DNA from: Desulfovibrio subterraneus
GTDB taxonomy: Bacteria; Desulfobacterota; Desulfovibrionia; Desulfovibrionales; Desulfovibrionaceae
NCBI RefSeq assembly: GCF_013340285.1
Contig: NZ_BLVO01000016.1
Span: forward strand, 795,021-859,020
Length of the DNA: 64,000 nucleotides
Direction: 5' to 3'
A program made the position numbers and the translations under genes. Positions 48,557-56,373 of the stretch are shown piece after piece. The notes under the pieces are model-generated. The model saw nothing but the letters and a program-made list of their open reading frames with translations. It had not been told where the DNA came from and did not search any database. Numbering within the stretch: position 1 is the first letter of the stretch; each line of letters opens with the position of its first letter.

Positions 48557-49402
48557 CTATAACGCTTCCAATTTTTTTTGCATAGCGTCAATTATGTGCT
48601 TCGGGGTGGATGCACCCGCCGTCAGGCCGACTACGGCGGCACCCTTGAGCAGTTCCGGATCGAGCTCTTCCGGTGTCTCCACATGCACGGTAGGGCAGCC
48701 CTGAGCCTTGGCAACGTCGGCAAGGCGGCGTGTATTGCCGCTGTCGTAGCCGCCCACGACAACCATGGCGTCCACTTCCCGTGCCAGGGCTATGGCTTCT
48801 TCCTGCCGTTCACGGGTGGCATCGCATATGGTTTCGAGAACAGGTAGATTGTCACCCAGTCTCTCGCGTAACCAATCGACTATTTCTGTAAAAACTTTAC
48901 GGTCTTGGGTTGTCTGAGCGGCAACGCAGTATTTTTTGTGCGCTTCGAAATGATAATTTTTCAGCTCGTCGAACTCGCCGAACACAAAGGCGTCATCTCC
49001 GGCATAGCTCATCAGGCCACGCACTTCCGGATGGTCCTTTTCGCCGAACAGCAACAGCGTGCACCCTTCGCGCAGTTTGCGGGCAATGCCCAGCTGGGCG
49101 CGTTTTACCTTGGGGCAGGTGGCATCCACCACGTCGCGGGCATGGCTGTGCAGGGTGGTTTCCACGGTATGCGGAATGCCGTGTGCGCGGATGATGACGC
49201 GCTCGTCCTTATGGGCGTCGCCGGGGTCTTTCAGGCAGCGCACACCCAGATTTTCATAATGATGCAGCACCTGCGGGTTGTGGATAATGGGGCCAAACGT
49301 GGCAATGGCTCCCTCCTGTCTTGCGACTTCGGTATCCAGCTTTTGCAGGGCGAGGGAAACGCCCATGCAGAATCCTGCGGTTTCAGCTCTGCGAACTTTC
49401 AT
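48557..49402 (-). CDS. ispH: 4-hydroxy-3-methylbut-2-enyl diphosphate reductase
   Basis: The last step of the non-mevalonate isoprenoid pathway, making IPP and DMAPP with a [4Fe-4S] cluster. The 281-aa length is normal. The three cluster Cys are in GFCMGVSLAL (residue 12), VVDATCPKVKRAQ (about 95) and ICDATRERQEEA (about 195). Catalytic-site motifs RAHGIPHT, VVGGYDSGNTRRLADVAK and GLTAGASTPKHII are present. It follows dus by 30 nt in the same direction. Confidence 0.96.
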   Translation of the reverse strand: MKVRRAETAGFCMGVSLALQKLDTEVARQEGAIATFGPIIHNPQVLHHYENLGVRCLKDPGDAHKDERVIIRAHGIPHTVETTLHSHARDVVDATCPKVKRAQLGIARKLREGCTLLLFGEKDHPEVRGLMSYAGDDAFVFGEFDELKNYHFEAHKKYCVAAQTTQDRKVFTEIVDWLRERLGDNLPVLETICDATRERQEEAIALAREVDAMVVVGGYDSGNTRRLADVAKAQGCPTVHVETPEELDPELLKGAAVVGLTAGASTPKHIIDAMQKKLEAL

Positions 49403-49432
49403 GATCTTCCTCTTGGTGTGGGGCGAGCGCGT

Positions 49433-50467
49433 TCAGGGCATGGCTATGCGCTGCGGTTCAAACTCCGCGCCTTCTTCGTTCCAGCGGATGAAAAATGTTT
49501 CCAGCAGCGAATCCAGTGTTTCCCAAGTGGTGCATTCCGTCAACTGGTTGCGCATGTGCCGCGCACCGGGAAAGAGTTTTATATATCGCGGCACCAGAGA
49601 ACGCATCTTGAAGAGGGCGGTCTTGTCCGGGCAATGCTTGCGGGCCAGTTCCACGTGTCTGCGCAGAATGTGCATGGTTTTGACCGGATCAGGGCGCACA
49701 AAGCTGCCCCCCTGCATGAGGGTGGTGAATTCTTCGAAAATAGCCGGATTGTTCAGGGCGCCACGGGCAAACATGACGGCGGATACGCCGGTTTCGCGGA
49801 CGCAGCGCACGGCGTCTTCCGCGTGGAACAAGTCGCCGCTTGCCACAACGGGAATATCGACAGCCTCAACCAGCTCGCGCAGGGCGCTCCATCGGGCTTC
49901 TCCCGAGAATCCCTGTTTTGCATAGCGGGGGTGCAGGCTCAGCCAGCCCGCGCCCACATCCTGCAGGCGTTTGGCAAGATCGAGATAGACTTCGCTGCCT
50001 GCTTCCCAGCCGAGGCGGAATTTGAATCCCACACGCCCTTCGCCAGCCATGCGCACCATGGTGCGGGCCACTTCCACGGCATTAGGCACATCGCAGAGCA
50101 TGGCGGCACCGCAGCCGGTTTTCACCACCTTGCGGACCGAACATCCCATGTTCAGGTCGAACCACGTGTAGCCTGCCTCCACCAGTGGTTCCATGGCGCG
50201 TTGCATGATATCCGTGTCGTTGCCGAAGAGCTGCAGCATCATGGGGGCATCTTCTGGGGTGGTTTCAAGCAGCAGTTCCGTGCCGGAACTCTTGTAGTAG
50301 AGCCCTTTGGCGCTGACCATTTCGGAGCAGACCACATCCGCTCCGAACTCGCGGCAGAGGAGGCGGAAGGCAAGGTCGGAATAGCCCGCGAGCGGGGCAA
50401 GCCATGGTTTGTGGGGGGCAATATCAAGGCCGCTGTCGTTGCGGCGTGTTGGCATTTCAATAGTCAT
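49433..50467 (-). CDS. dus: tRNA-dihydrouridine synthase
   Basis: A flavoprotein that reduces uridines in tRNA D-loops. From the ATG at 50467 it has 344 aa; a TTG two codons earlier is possible. The TIM-barrel shows APLAGYSDLAFRLLCREFGA near residue 25, FDLNMGCSVRKVVKTGCGAAML near 105 (the usual GCP reads GCS), VGFKFRLGWE near 150, HPRYAKQGFSGEA near 180 and VVASGDLFHAEDA near 208. It lies between a hypothetical protein gene and ispH. Confidence 0.92.
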   Translation of the reverse strand: MTIEMPTRRNDSGLDIAPHKPWLAPLAGYSDLAFRLLCREFGADVVCSEMVSAKGLYYKSSGTELLLETTPEDAPMMLQLFGNDTDIMQRAMEPLVEAGYTWFDLNMGCSVRKVVKTGCGAAMLCDVPNAVEVARTMVRMAGEGRVGFKFRLGWEAGSEVYLDLAKRLQDVGAGWLSLHPRYAKQGFSGEARWSALRELVEAVDIPVVASGDLFHAEDAVRCVRETGVSAVMFARGALNNPAIFEEFTTLMQGGSFVRPDPVKTMHILRRHVELARKHCPDKTALFKMRSLVPRYIKLFPGARHMRNQLTECTTWETLDSLLETFFIRWNEEGAEFEPQRIAMP

Positions 50468-50517
50468 GATCAAGGATTCCGGAGTGACCCGTGAAAACGG
50501 GAGTGTCGTAGCGGGCG

Positions 50518-51480
50518 TTACGCCCGTCTGTTCAGTGAGCCGGACGTGCCGCCGGAAAGTCCTGCCGGTCGCAATATGCTTGTGAGCACGTCATGGATAC
50601 CGGCCGGCAGCGGGCCGCAGCCCAGACAGACAATTGGCAGAAGCTGCTGCGGGCGATGCTCGTCCCGGATGCGGCATACCGTTGCCGCAAGTGTTGCCAC
50701 CGGTTCCGACCTGCCGGAGGGAGGGCCGGAATGTTCAGATCGGGCGCGTTCCAGAAAGAGCCTGTAGGCCATCCTTTCCGTTCCTGCAAGACATTGTATG
50801 AGTGTGCGTCCGCATGCAGGGAGCTGTGCGCTGGCGGTGATGCGTGCTGTTCCGGTGTTATCGGACGACATCAGAATTTCCATGGCGTGTGCTTGGGGCA
50901 TGAGCCACGGCAGATAGTGCAGGGTTCCGGAGCGGGTGGCAGCGAGCAGCAGGTTGACGTTCAGGCGATGCTGCTGCACCTGCGTGAACAGGGAGAGTGC
51001 TTCGGCATCATCCGAAACGAAGGTGGCAAACGCCGTAAGCGCGGCCGGGGCTGCATCGGGGATATCGGCGGGGGAAACGATGGATGGCCAGAGGCGGGCG
51101 TGCAGCATGGCATCGAAGGCATCTCTGGCTTCGAGATACTGACGGATGAGATCGGCCGGAGAAATGCTCTGGTTGGCGGCTGCGGTTTCGTCCCCGTCCA
51201 CTTCCTTCAGGATGATGTCCGGTACCAGTTGTTCCACCAGAAACCGCAGGGGAACTCCGGCTTCAGGCTTGGTCTGCAACTGGGCCAGCAGTTCCTGCCC
51301 TCCCACATGCACCCATGCCATGCCGCCCCGCACCCAGCGCAGCACCTTGCCGTGGAGAATCTGCCCCACATGGTGAGAACGTCGAAAGGCGGCTGCCCTG
51401 CCTGCGGAATCCTGTCCTGCGGAAGGGGATTGGCCTGCGTCCTGCCAGTAAAGAGGCGATGTTCGGTTAAGCGGTCTCAT
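50518..51480 (-). CDS. Hypothetical protein in the motility cluster
   Basis: A 320-aa soluble protein. The first ~40 residues are polar and disordered-looking. Residues about 40-90 form a small beta-rich part with ILHGKVLRWVRGGMAWVHVGGQELLAQL. The middle (about 115-210) is helical (LIRQYLEARDAFDAMLHARLWPS). Its place after flagellar genes and this layout recall hook-length-control-like or other motility-associated proteins, but I cannot assign it. A weak upstream region leaves the start uncertain. Confidence 0.65.
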   Translation of the reverse strand: MRPLNRTSPLYWQDAGQSPSAGQDSAGRAAAFRRSHHVGQILHGKVLRWVRGGMAWVHVGGQELLAQLQTKPEAGVPLRFLVEQLVPDIILKEVDGDETAAANQSISPADLIRQYLEARDAFDAMLHARLWPSIVSPADIPDAAPAALTAFATFVSDDAEALSLFTQVQQHRLNVNLLLAATRSGTLHYLPWLMPQAHAMEILMSSDNTGTARITASAQLPACGRTLIQCLAGTERMAYRLFLERARSEHSGPPSGRSEPVATLAATVCRIRDEHRPQQLLPIVCLGCGPLPAGIHDVLTSILRPAGLSGGTSGSLNRRA

Positions 51481-51570
51481 GGTTTGCTGGCGTGTGCCGG
51501 ACTCCGGCAGGCGGAATCGGGAAATGGATAAAGAGGGAGCAGGCTGCAGGCGTTACGGGAATACCCCGTG

Positions 51571-51990
51571 CTAGCGTCCTGCCTTCATGAGAATCAGTTC
51601 CACCTCGTCCACGGAAAGACCGGTGGCGCGGGCAAGTTGCTGCGGCGAGTGCCCCTTGCGGTTGCCGTCCAGAATCATCTCGCGAAGAAACTGCGGGGAG
51701 CGGCTCAAACTTTCAGCCTGTTTGATAAGTTTTTCCAATCCTGCGGCACGGGCCTCCAGCTGAATGTCCAACTGCCGGAGCTGTTCCTGGCGCTCTGCGA
51801 ATGATTCCATCAATTCCTGCTCAAGCTGCGCGTTGAAGTGCATTTTGGTGAGCAGGGTTTCCTGCTTGGCCTGCATTTCGTTGAGCAGGGATTCGGAGCG
51901 CTTGAGGCGGAGAAAAAAGACGAAAAGCAGGACGAGCAGTAACAGTTCGGTCAGACTCAGAGCAAGGAGCATCCAGTGGGCAAATTGCAT
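51571..51990 (-). CDS. Membrane-anchored coiled-coil protein
   Basis: A 139-aa protein with an N-terminal membrane helix (about 6-28), a long coiled coil (about 30-95, ERQEQLRQLDIQLEARAAGL), and a C-terminal helix-turn-helix-like DUF2802-type end (about 100-137, SPQQLARATGLSVDEVELIL). Proteins of this kind occur beside flagellar genes. It lies between fliL-linked small genes and the 320-aa hypothetical gene. Its role is unknown. Confidence 0.75.
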   Translation of the reverse strand: MQFAHWMLLALSLTELLLLVLLFVFFLRLKRSESLLNEMQAKQETLLTKMHFNAQLEQELMESFAERQEQLRQLDIQLEARAAGLEKLIKQAESLSRSPQFLREMILDGNRKGHSPQQLARATGLSVDEVELILMKAGR

Positions 51991-52161
51991 GGCGTTTCAC
52001 AGGTGGGCCGCTTGCGGCGATAAAATGTTGTCGGAAAAGCCGCAGCCGCCTGCCTGTGCCGCGACTATGCGTCCCGTTTCGTGAAGGGGCATGGTGTCGG
52101 CGCATCCGCTAAGCGGTCGGGCTAGCCGGAGCGTTGCACGGTATGCAGGTTCCGGGGCGGG

Positions 52162-52494
52162 TCAGACCTTCACGTTGAGGATGTTGCCCTGCCACGGGCT
52201 TTTTGCCGAGCGTTCCGGCTGTTCATCTTCTTCGTCTATATCCGGTGGGGGCTTGGCTCTGCGCTTGCGGGGCTTGCCGCCAGATCCCTGACGGCCGTCC
52301 TTGTCCACCACTGCCTGCGCATCCTTGGACTGCGGTGTTTTTTCCACCGACTGTTGCTCACGCTTGAGCTCTTCCGCGGCGTTTTGCTTGGCGGCTGCTT
52401 GCTGCGCCACAGGATGGACCATTTCGTCGTGGGCTATTTTTTCCACATGGGCCATCTGCGCAAGAAGAACAGGCAGGCTGGAGTCCAGCGACAT
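52162..52494 (-). CDS. Small charged protein following fliL
   Basis: A 110-aa hydrophilic protein that starts 1 nt after the fliL stop, so translation is coupled. The N-terminal helix (SLPVLLAQMAHVEKIAHDEM) is followed by a Lys/Gln/Glu-rich disordered stretch with a basic patch (GGKPRKRRAKPPP) and an acidic patch, and ends in SPWQGNILNVKV. That end recalls small motility-associated proteins, but no function is known to me. Confidence 0.7.
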   Translation of the reverse strand: MSLDSSLPVLLAQMAHVEKIAHDEMVHPVAQQAAAKQNAAEELKREQQSVEKTPQSKDAQAVVDKDGRQGSGGKPRKRRAKPPPDIDEEDEQPERSAKSPWQGNILNVKV

Positions 52495-52495
52495 G

Positions 52496-53215
52496 TTATT
52501 TCACCAGATAGTTTTCTATAAGAAGATCCTCGAACTGGCCGTTGTTCATGTACTGATTAATCACGGCCAGAAGGTCGGCCTTAAGTACATCCACATTAGT
52601 CTTATCGGACAAAAAGATCAGATCTTTGTTGCGCAGGTAGTAGAAAATCGCATCTCTGAGCACGGTTTTCTTGGTGCCTGCTTCCCAAGAGAGCTTTTCG
52701 TTCTCGGTAGGGGCGGCGAATTTGCATACCAGAAAGCGTATGTGGCCCTCTGCATCCTTCATTTCCACCCAGAAGGGCTCCCATGAAACCACAAAGGAGT
52801 CCGGCTTCTGCGGTTCCGGCTCTGGTGCCTGATCGGGCTGTATAGTCATAACCTGCGGTTCAGGCGGCAGTTCCGGTCGCGGTGCAGGCTTGAGCACAAG
52901 CCACGCCACGAGAATGAGCAGCAAAACGCCCACACCTGCAAGAGAGATAACTATCTTTTTGTTGCCGAGCAACGCCTTCAGGGCGTTGGGCTTTTTTTCG
53001 GAAGCGGGTTCGAGGCTGACAGGCTCGGGTGCGGCCAGCGGCGGAGGGGCCTCTTCCTCTTCGTCATCTTCAAGGAAGGGGGCATCTTCAAGGTCGAGTT
53101 CAACCTTGTCGTCGGCAGGAGCGTGACCGCCACCATCCGGCACGCTCAGCTCTTCAGTGTCGAGCTGGGCCTTTTCTGAAAAGAGGCCGTCTAATGAAAG
53201 ATCTTCATCTGCCAT
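52496..53215 (-). CDS. fliL: Flagellar basal body-associated protein FliL
   Basis: A single-span inner-membrane protein next to the stator and motor. The 239-aa product has an unusually long acidic cytoplasmic part (about 1-85, Asp/Glu and Pro rich), one membrane helix (about 92-112), and a periplasmic FliL domain (about 135-238) with VVSWEPFWVEMKDAEGHIRF and LRDAIFYYLRNKDL. It follows cheY after a hairpin and precedes three small motility genes. Confidence 0.9.
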   Translation of the reverse strand: MADEDLSLDGLFSEKAQLDTEELSVPDGGGHAPADDKVELDLEDAPFLEDDEEEEAPPPLAAPEPVSLEPASEKKPNALKALLGNKKIVISLAGVGVLLLILVAWLVLKPAPRPELPPEPQVMTIQPDQAPEPEPQKPDSFVVSWEPFWVEMKDAEGHIRFLVCKFAAPTENEKLSWEAGTKKTVLRDAIFYYLRNKDLIFLSDKTNVDVLKADLLAVINQYMNNGQFEDLLIENYLVK

Positions 53216-53236
53216 GAGCGGATACGGTTACAGGAC

Positions 53237-53262
53237 AAAGCCCTCCGCCGGGGCGGAGGGCA
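53237..53262 (-). terminator. Hairpin between cheY and fliL
   Basis: CCCTCCGCC and GGCGGAGGG form a 9-bp stem with a short loop; on the minus strand CTTTGTCC follows. It may partly end transcription from the fliA-cheY side. Confidence 0.6.
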
Positions 53263-53268
53263 ATTGGC

Positions 53269-53649
53269 CTAGGGGAAAATCTTGTCGATTTTCTGCTTCA
53301 TGGTTTCAGCGGTGAAAGGCTTTACGATGTAGTTCGAAACTTTCGCCTGCACAGCTTCAATGATGTTTTCCTGCTGGGCTTCTGCCGTAACCATGAGGAA
53401 GGGCAGATCGCTGAATTCTTCGCTGGCCCGAACCTTGCGGAGCAGTTCGATGCCGGTCATGTTCGGCATGTTCCAGTCGGAAATGATGAACTCGATCTTG
53501 TCCTTGTTGAGCGTTTCCCACGCGGTGGTGCCGTCGTCGGCTTCCACAATGTTGGTGAAGCCGAGCTGGCGCAGGATGTTCTTTACGATTCTGCGCATGG
53601 TGGAGAAGTCGTCAACGACAAGTACTCGCATACTGGGATCGAAAGCCAT
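53269..53649 (-). CDS. cheY: Chemotaxis response regulator CheY
   Basis: A 126-aa single receiver domain that, when phosphorylated, binds the flagellar switch. The acidic pocket is in VLVVDDFSTMRRIVKNIL, the acceptor Asp in FIISDWNMPNMTGIELL (about 58), and the Thr and Lys in FLMVTAEA and IVKPFTAETMKQKI. AAGGAG precedes the ATG. It lies 20 nt after fliA in the flagellar operon. Confidence 0.95.
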   Translation of the reverse strand: MAFDPSMRVLVVDDFSTMRRIVKNILRQLGFTNIVEADDGTTAWETLNKDKIEFIISDWNMPNMTGIELLRKVRASEEFSDLPFLMVTAEAQQENIIEAVQAKVSNYIVKPFTAETMKQKIDKIFP

Positions 53650-53669
53650 GCGGAACTCCTTAAAAAACG

Positions 53670-54485
53670 TTAAATGCTTTCGGTGTTGCCATACGATGTA
53701 TGGAATTCCCGGCGCAACCGCTGCAGAGCCTGAGTATGCAACTGAGATACGCGGCCCTCGGTTATGCCCATAACTTCGGCGGTTTCACGCATATTTAATT
53801 CGTCACTATAATAGAGTGACAATACCAGCTTTTCCCTAGGTGTCAATTGATCGATAAGTGACGCAACCCTTTCAATCAGTTCCTGAAGTGCTGTGGCCTG
53901 AAAGGGCTCTCCGTCTATGGAATCGCGGCCTTCGGTGGAAAATGTTTCCTGAATGGCGTCAAGGCTCAGGCATAGCTGGTTCTGCAGTGCCTCCAGTCCG
54001 GTGCGGACATCTTTTTCGTCCAGTCCGGTGGCCTGCTGCAGTTCTTCTTCGGTGGGGATGCGGCCCTTGTCGTTTTCTATCTTATGAATGGCTTCTTCAA
54101 GCTGCCGTACCCTGTGCCGCAGGCTGCGGGGGAACCAGTCCAGCCTTCGCAGTTCGTCGAGCATGGCACCGCGGATTCGGCTTTCCGCGTAGGTATCGAA
54201 CTTGATGCCCATCTTGGGATCGAACTTGCCGAGCGATTCCATCAGCCCGAGCGTACCCGCACTGATGAGTTCGCCCAGTTCCACGTTCTTGGGCAGTTTG
54301 GCCTTCAGGCGCAGGGCAAGGAACTTGATCTTGGGTGCATAGTGCCGGACAACGGACTCCTGCTGGCGGGGAGACATGTCCACCCACGCAACGGCACCGG
54401 TCTCAAGCAGTTCCCACGGCTCAGTGCCGCTTGCGGGACTATTGCCTGAAGAGGAGCTTTTTCCAGAAGAACTTGATATTTCCAT
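53670..54485 (-). CDS. fliA: Flagellar sigma factor FliA (sigma-28)
   Basis: Directs transcription of late flagellar and chemotaxis genes. The 271-aa protein has a Ser-rich N-terminal tail (about 1-25), sigma region 2 (VRHYAPKIKFLALRLKAK through FDTYAESRIRGAMLDELR), region 3 and region 4 (TPREKLVLSLYYSDELNMRE and GITEGRVSQLHTQALQRLR). The ATG at 54485 lies 47 nt inside the end of flhG, in another frame, so translation is probably coupled; no ribosome-binding site at close distance. A chemoreceptor gene in this window has a matching promoter. Confidence 0.93.
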   Translation of the reverse strand: MEISSSSGKSSSSGNSPASGTEPWELLETGAVAWVDMSPRQQESVVRHYAPKIKFLALRLKAKLPKNVELGELISAGTLGLMESLGKFDPKMGIKFDTYAESRIRGAMLDELRRLDWFPRSLRHRVRQLEEAIHKIENDKGRIPTEEELQQATGLDEKDVRTGLEALQNQLCLSLDAIQETFSTEGRDSIDGEPFQATALQELIERVASLIDQLTPREKLVLSLYYSDELNMRETAEVMGITEGRVSQLHTQALQRLRREFHTSYGNTESI

Positions 54486-55254
54486 CAAGGTTGGCCGATA
54501 CTTCCCAGTTTTGAATGGTCTTGGCCACCTGCTGCACTGCAGTGCATGCGGGGCCGCCTTGCGGATTGGCGCAGAAAGGCCGCTGATTCACCACCGCCTT
54601 GCGCACTTCCGGATCGCGGGGAATGTAGCCCAGAAGGTCGAGCGACACGCCGGAGAGGAAGTGGTCGCAGGCCGCATACAGTCGGGTGTACATTTCCTTT
54701 GCCGTTTTCGGGTCGGGTGCCATGTTCACCAGCACCTTGAAATGCTCAACGCCGTGATTAAGCTTCATCACCTTGATGAGGGCATAGGCATCCGTCAGCG
54801 AGGTGGGTTCGGGCGTGAGCACTACAATGCGTTCCTGCACCGCAAGGTTGAAATACAATACGTTATCGTTGATGCCGGCGCCGGTGTCAACAATCAGGTA
54901 GTCCACCTTGTCTTCCAGCGCGTCCATGGCTTCCAGCAGTTCCAGCTTCTGACCGGTGGTGAGCGAAAGCATTTCGCTCATGCCGGACGAGGCGGGCAGG
55001 ATTTTGAAACCGTAAGGAGTGTCGAAGAGAATGTCTTCGAGCTTAGCCCCTTCATGGAACAGATGAAAGAGGTTCCTGGTCGGGGTCATGCCCAGAAGGA
55101 CATCCACGTTGGCAAGGCCCAGGTCGGCATCGAGCAGCACCACATTCTTTCCGGAACGGGCAAGGCTGCAGGCAAGGTTGACGGATATATTCGTCTTGCC
55201 TACGCCCCCCTTGCCGGAGGTGATTGAGAAAACCAGAGGAAAATCGCCCTTCAT
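54439..55254 (-). CDS. flhG: Flagellar number regulator FlhG (MinD-like ATPase)
   Basis: A 271-aa MinD/ParA-type ATPase that limits flagellum number together with FlhF. The deviant Walker A SITSGKGGVGKTNIS is near residue 10, VVLLDADLGLANVDVLLGM near 37, and YLIVDTGAGI near 118. The C-terminal amphipathic segment (NIKFFWKKLLFRQ) could bind membrane. The N-terminal DQA-type helix that stimulates FlhF GTPase in characterised FlhG proteins is missing, as the Walker motif begins at once. Confidence 0.93.
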   Translation of the reverse strand: MKGDFPLVFSITSGKGGVGKTNISVNLACSLARSGKNVVLLDADLGLANVDVLLGMTPTRNLFHLFHEGAKLEDILFDTPYGFKILPASSGMSEMLSLTTGQKLELLEAMDALEDKVDYLIVDTGAGINDNVLYFNLAVQERIVVLTPEPTSLTDAYALIKVMKLNHGVEHFKVLVNMAPDPKTAKEMYTRLYAACDHFLSGVSLDLLGYIPRDPEVRKAVVNQRPFCANPQGGPACTAVQQVAKTIQNWEVSANLDGNIKFFWKKLLFRQ

Positions 55255-55272
55255 GTGAGGAACTCCGTAAGA

Positions 55273-56373
55273 TCACATACCGTTGCGCGGGTCGGCATCA
55301 CAGGGAAGCTGGTGCTTGAACAGAAGCCTCCAGATGGTGACGTCGCGAGCGGCGATAAGTGTATTCTTCAAACCCGGACCGAACGAGAGAGCGGACACCG
55401 GCAATCCGGACGATGCTGCTAACGATACCAATGCACCAAAAGTACAGGCTTCGTCCAGTTTCGTCCAGATAATGCTTCCCGGACAGTCGGTTACATATTG
55501 ACGCATGAATGCGGTAAGCTGCGCGGGGGCGTAAGAGGGCGTAAGCACAAGATGCACGGCAAGGTCGCGTGCGGTGCCAAGCCCCAGCTTGTCCGCTATG
55601 GTTGAAAATGTGTCGTTTCTGCCGAGGCCCGGCAGATCTATGAGCACTTTGTCATAGTCGCGGGTTTCGCGCAGCATGTTGGCAAAACTGACGGGGTCGC
55701 CCGCTTCAAGATAGGTTATGTCGGAAAGTTCCGCGTAGTGCTTGAGCAGCAGGCGGCCGTTGCCCCGTTCGCAGTCGGCGTTGACAATGCAGATGCGTAT
55801 GTCGGGGCGGCGGCTGCGCAGGCTGATGGCCATGCGGATGAGGGTGCTTGTCTTGCCGGCACCGAAGGGGCCAGTCAGGGCGTGGCAGTGCTGGGGCCAT
55901 TCTTCTTCACCCCACGGCTGCAGCGGCACTATTTCGGAAAGCGGCACCAGCACGGAAAGGTTGGGGCTCTTGTGCAGCCTGCGGAAGAGTGAGAGCAGCA
56001 CGACATTGTCCACGCCCTCGCGTTCGAGATATTCAAGCGCCACGCGCTGGCGCGGGGCAAGTTCATCCAGCTGAATGCCCGGCTTCATGAGCGCGAGCAG
56101 ATGTTCGCGGATTTCACTCCACTCACGGTGCCATTCGTTCCAGCCGGTAGGGGTGCCGCTGCCGTTTCCGTTGCCATTCCCGTTTCCGTTGCCGGAACTC
56201 ATTTTTTTGACAGACGTTGCGGAGCGCTCCAGACCGGCAGTCATTTCGCACCAGGGGCCGCCGTCATCGGCTCCTTCGTGCTTGGAGAGAATAACCGCTT
56301 CAAGCCCCATCTCCTGCTTGATGCGGGCAAGGACGGTTTTGGCGTCCGGGCCTGTAAAAGTCTTGACCTGCAT
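55273..56373 (-). CDS. flhF: Flagellar placement GTPase FlhF
   Basis: An SRP-type GTPase that sets the site of the polar flagellum. The 366-aa protein has the B domain (1-55, KTFTGPDAKTVLARIKQEMG), a low-complexity Gly-Asn linker (about 65-75) encoded by a hexanucleotide repeat at about 56158-56200, a helical N domain, and the G domain (about 165-366) with G1 GPFGAGKTSTLIRMA, DLPGLGRN and WTKLDEA. The ATG overlaps the flhA stop by 1 nt (TAATG). Confidence 0.93.
   Translation of the reverse strand: MQVKTFTGPDAKTVLARIKQEMGLEAVILSKHEGADDGGPWCEMTAGLERSATSVKKMSSGNGNGNGNGNGSGTPTGWNEWHREWSEIREHLLALMKPGIQLDELAPRQRVALEYLEREGVDNVVLLSLFRRLHKSPNLSVLVPLSEIVPLQPWGEEEWPQHCHALTGPFGAGKTSTLIRMAISLRSRRPDIRICIVNADCERGNGRLLLKHYAELSDITYLEAGDPVSFANMLRETRDYDKVLIDLPGLGRNDTFSTIADKLGLGTARDLAVHLVLTPSYAPAQLTAFMRQYVTDCPGSIIWTKLDEACTFGALVSLAASSGLPVSALSFGPGLKNTLIAARDVTIWRLLFKHQLPCDADPRNGM

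Noticed and set aside
48905-50494. 529-codon plus-strand frame
   Set aside because: Antisense to ispH and dus, both with clear catalytic motifs.
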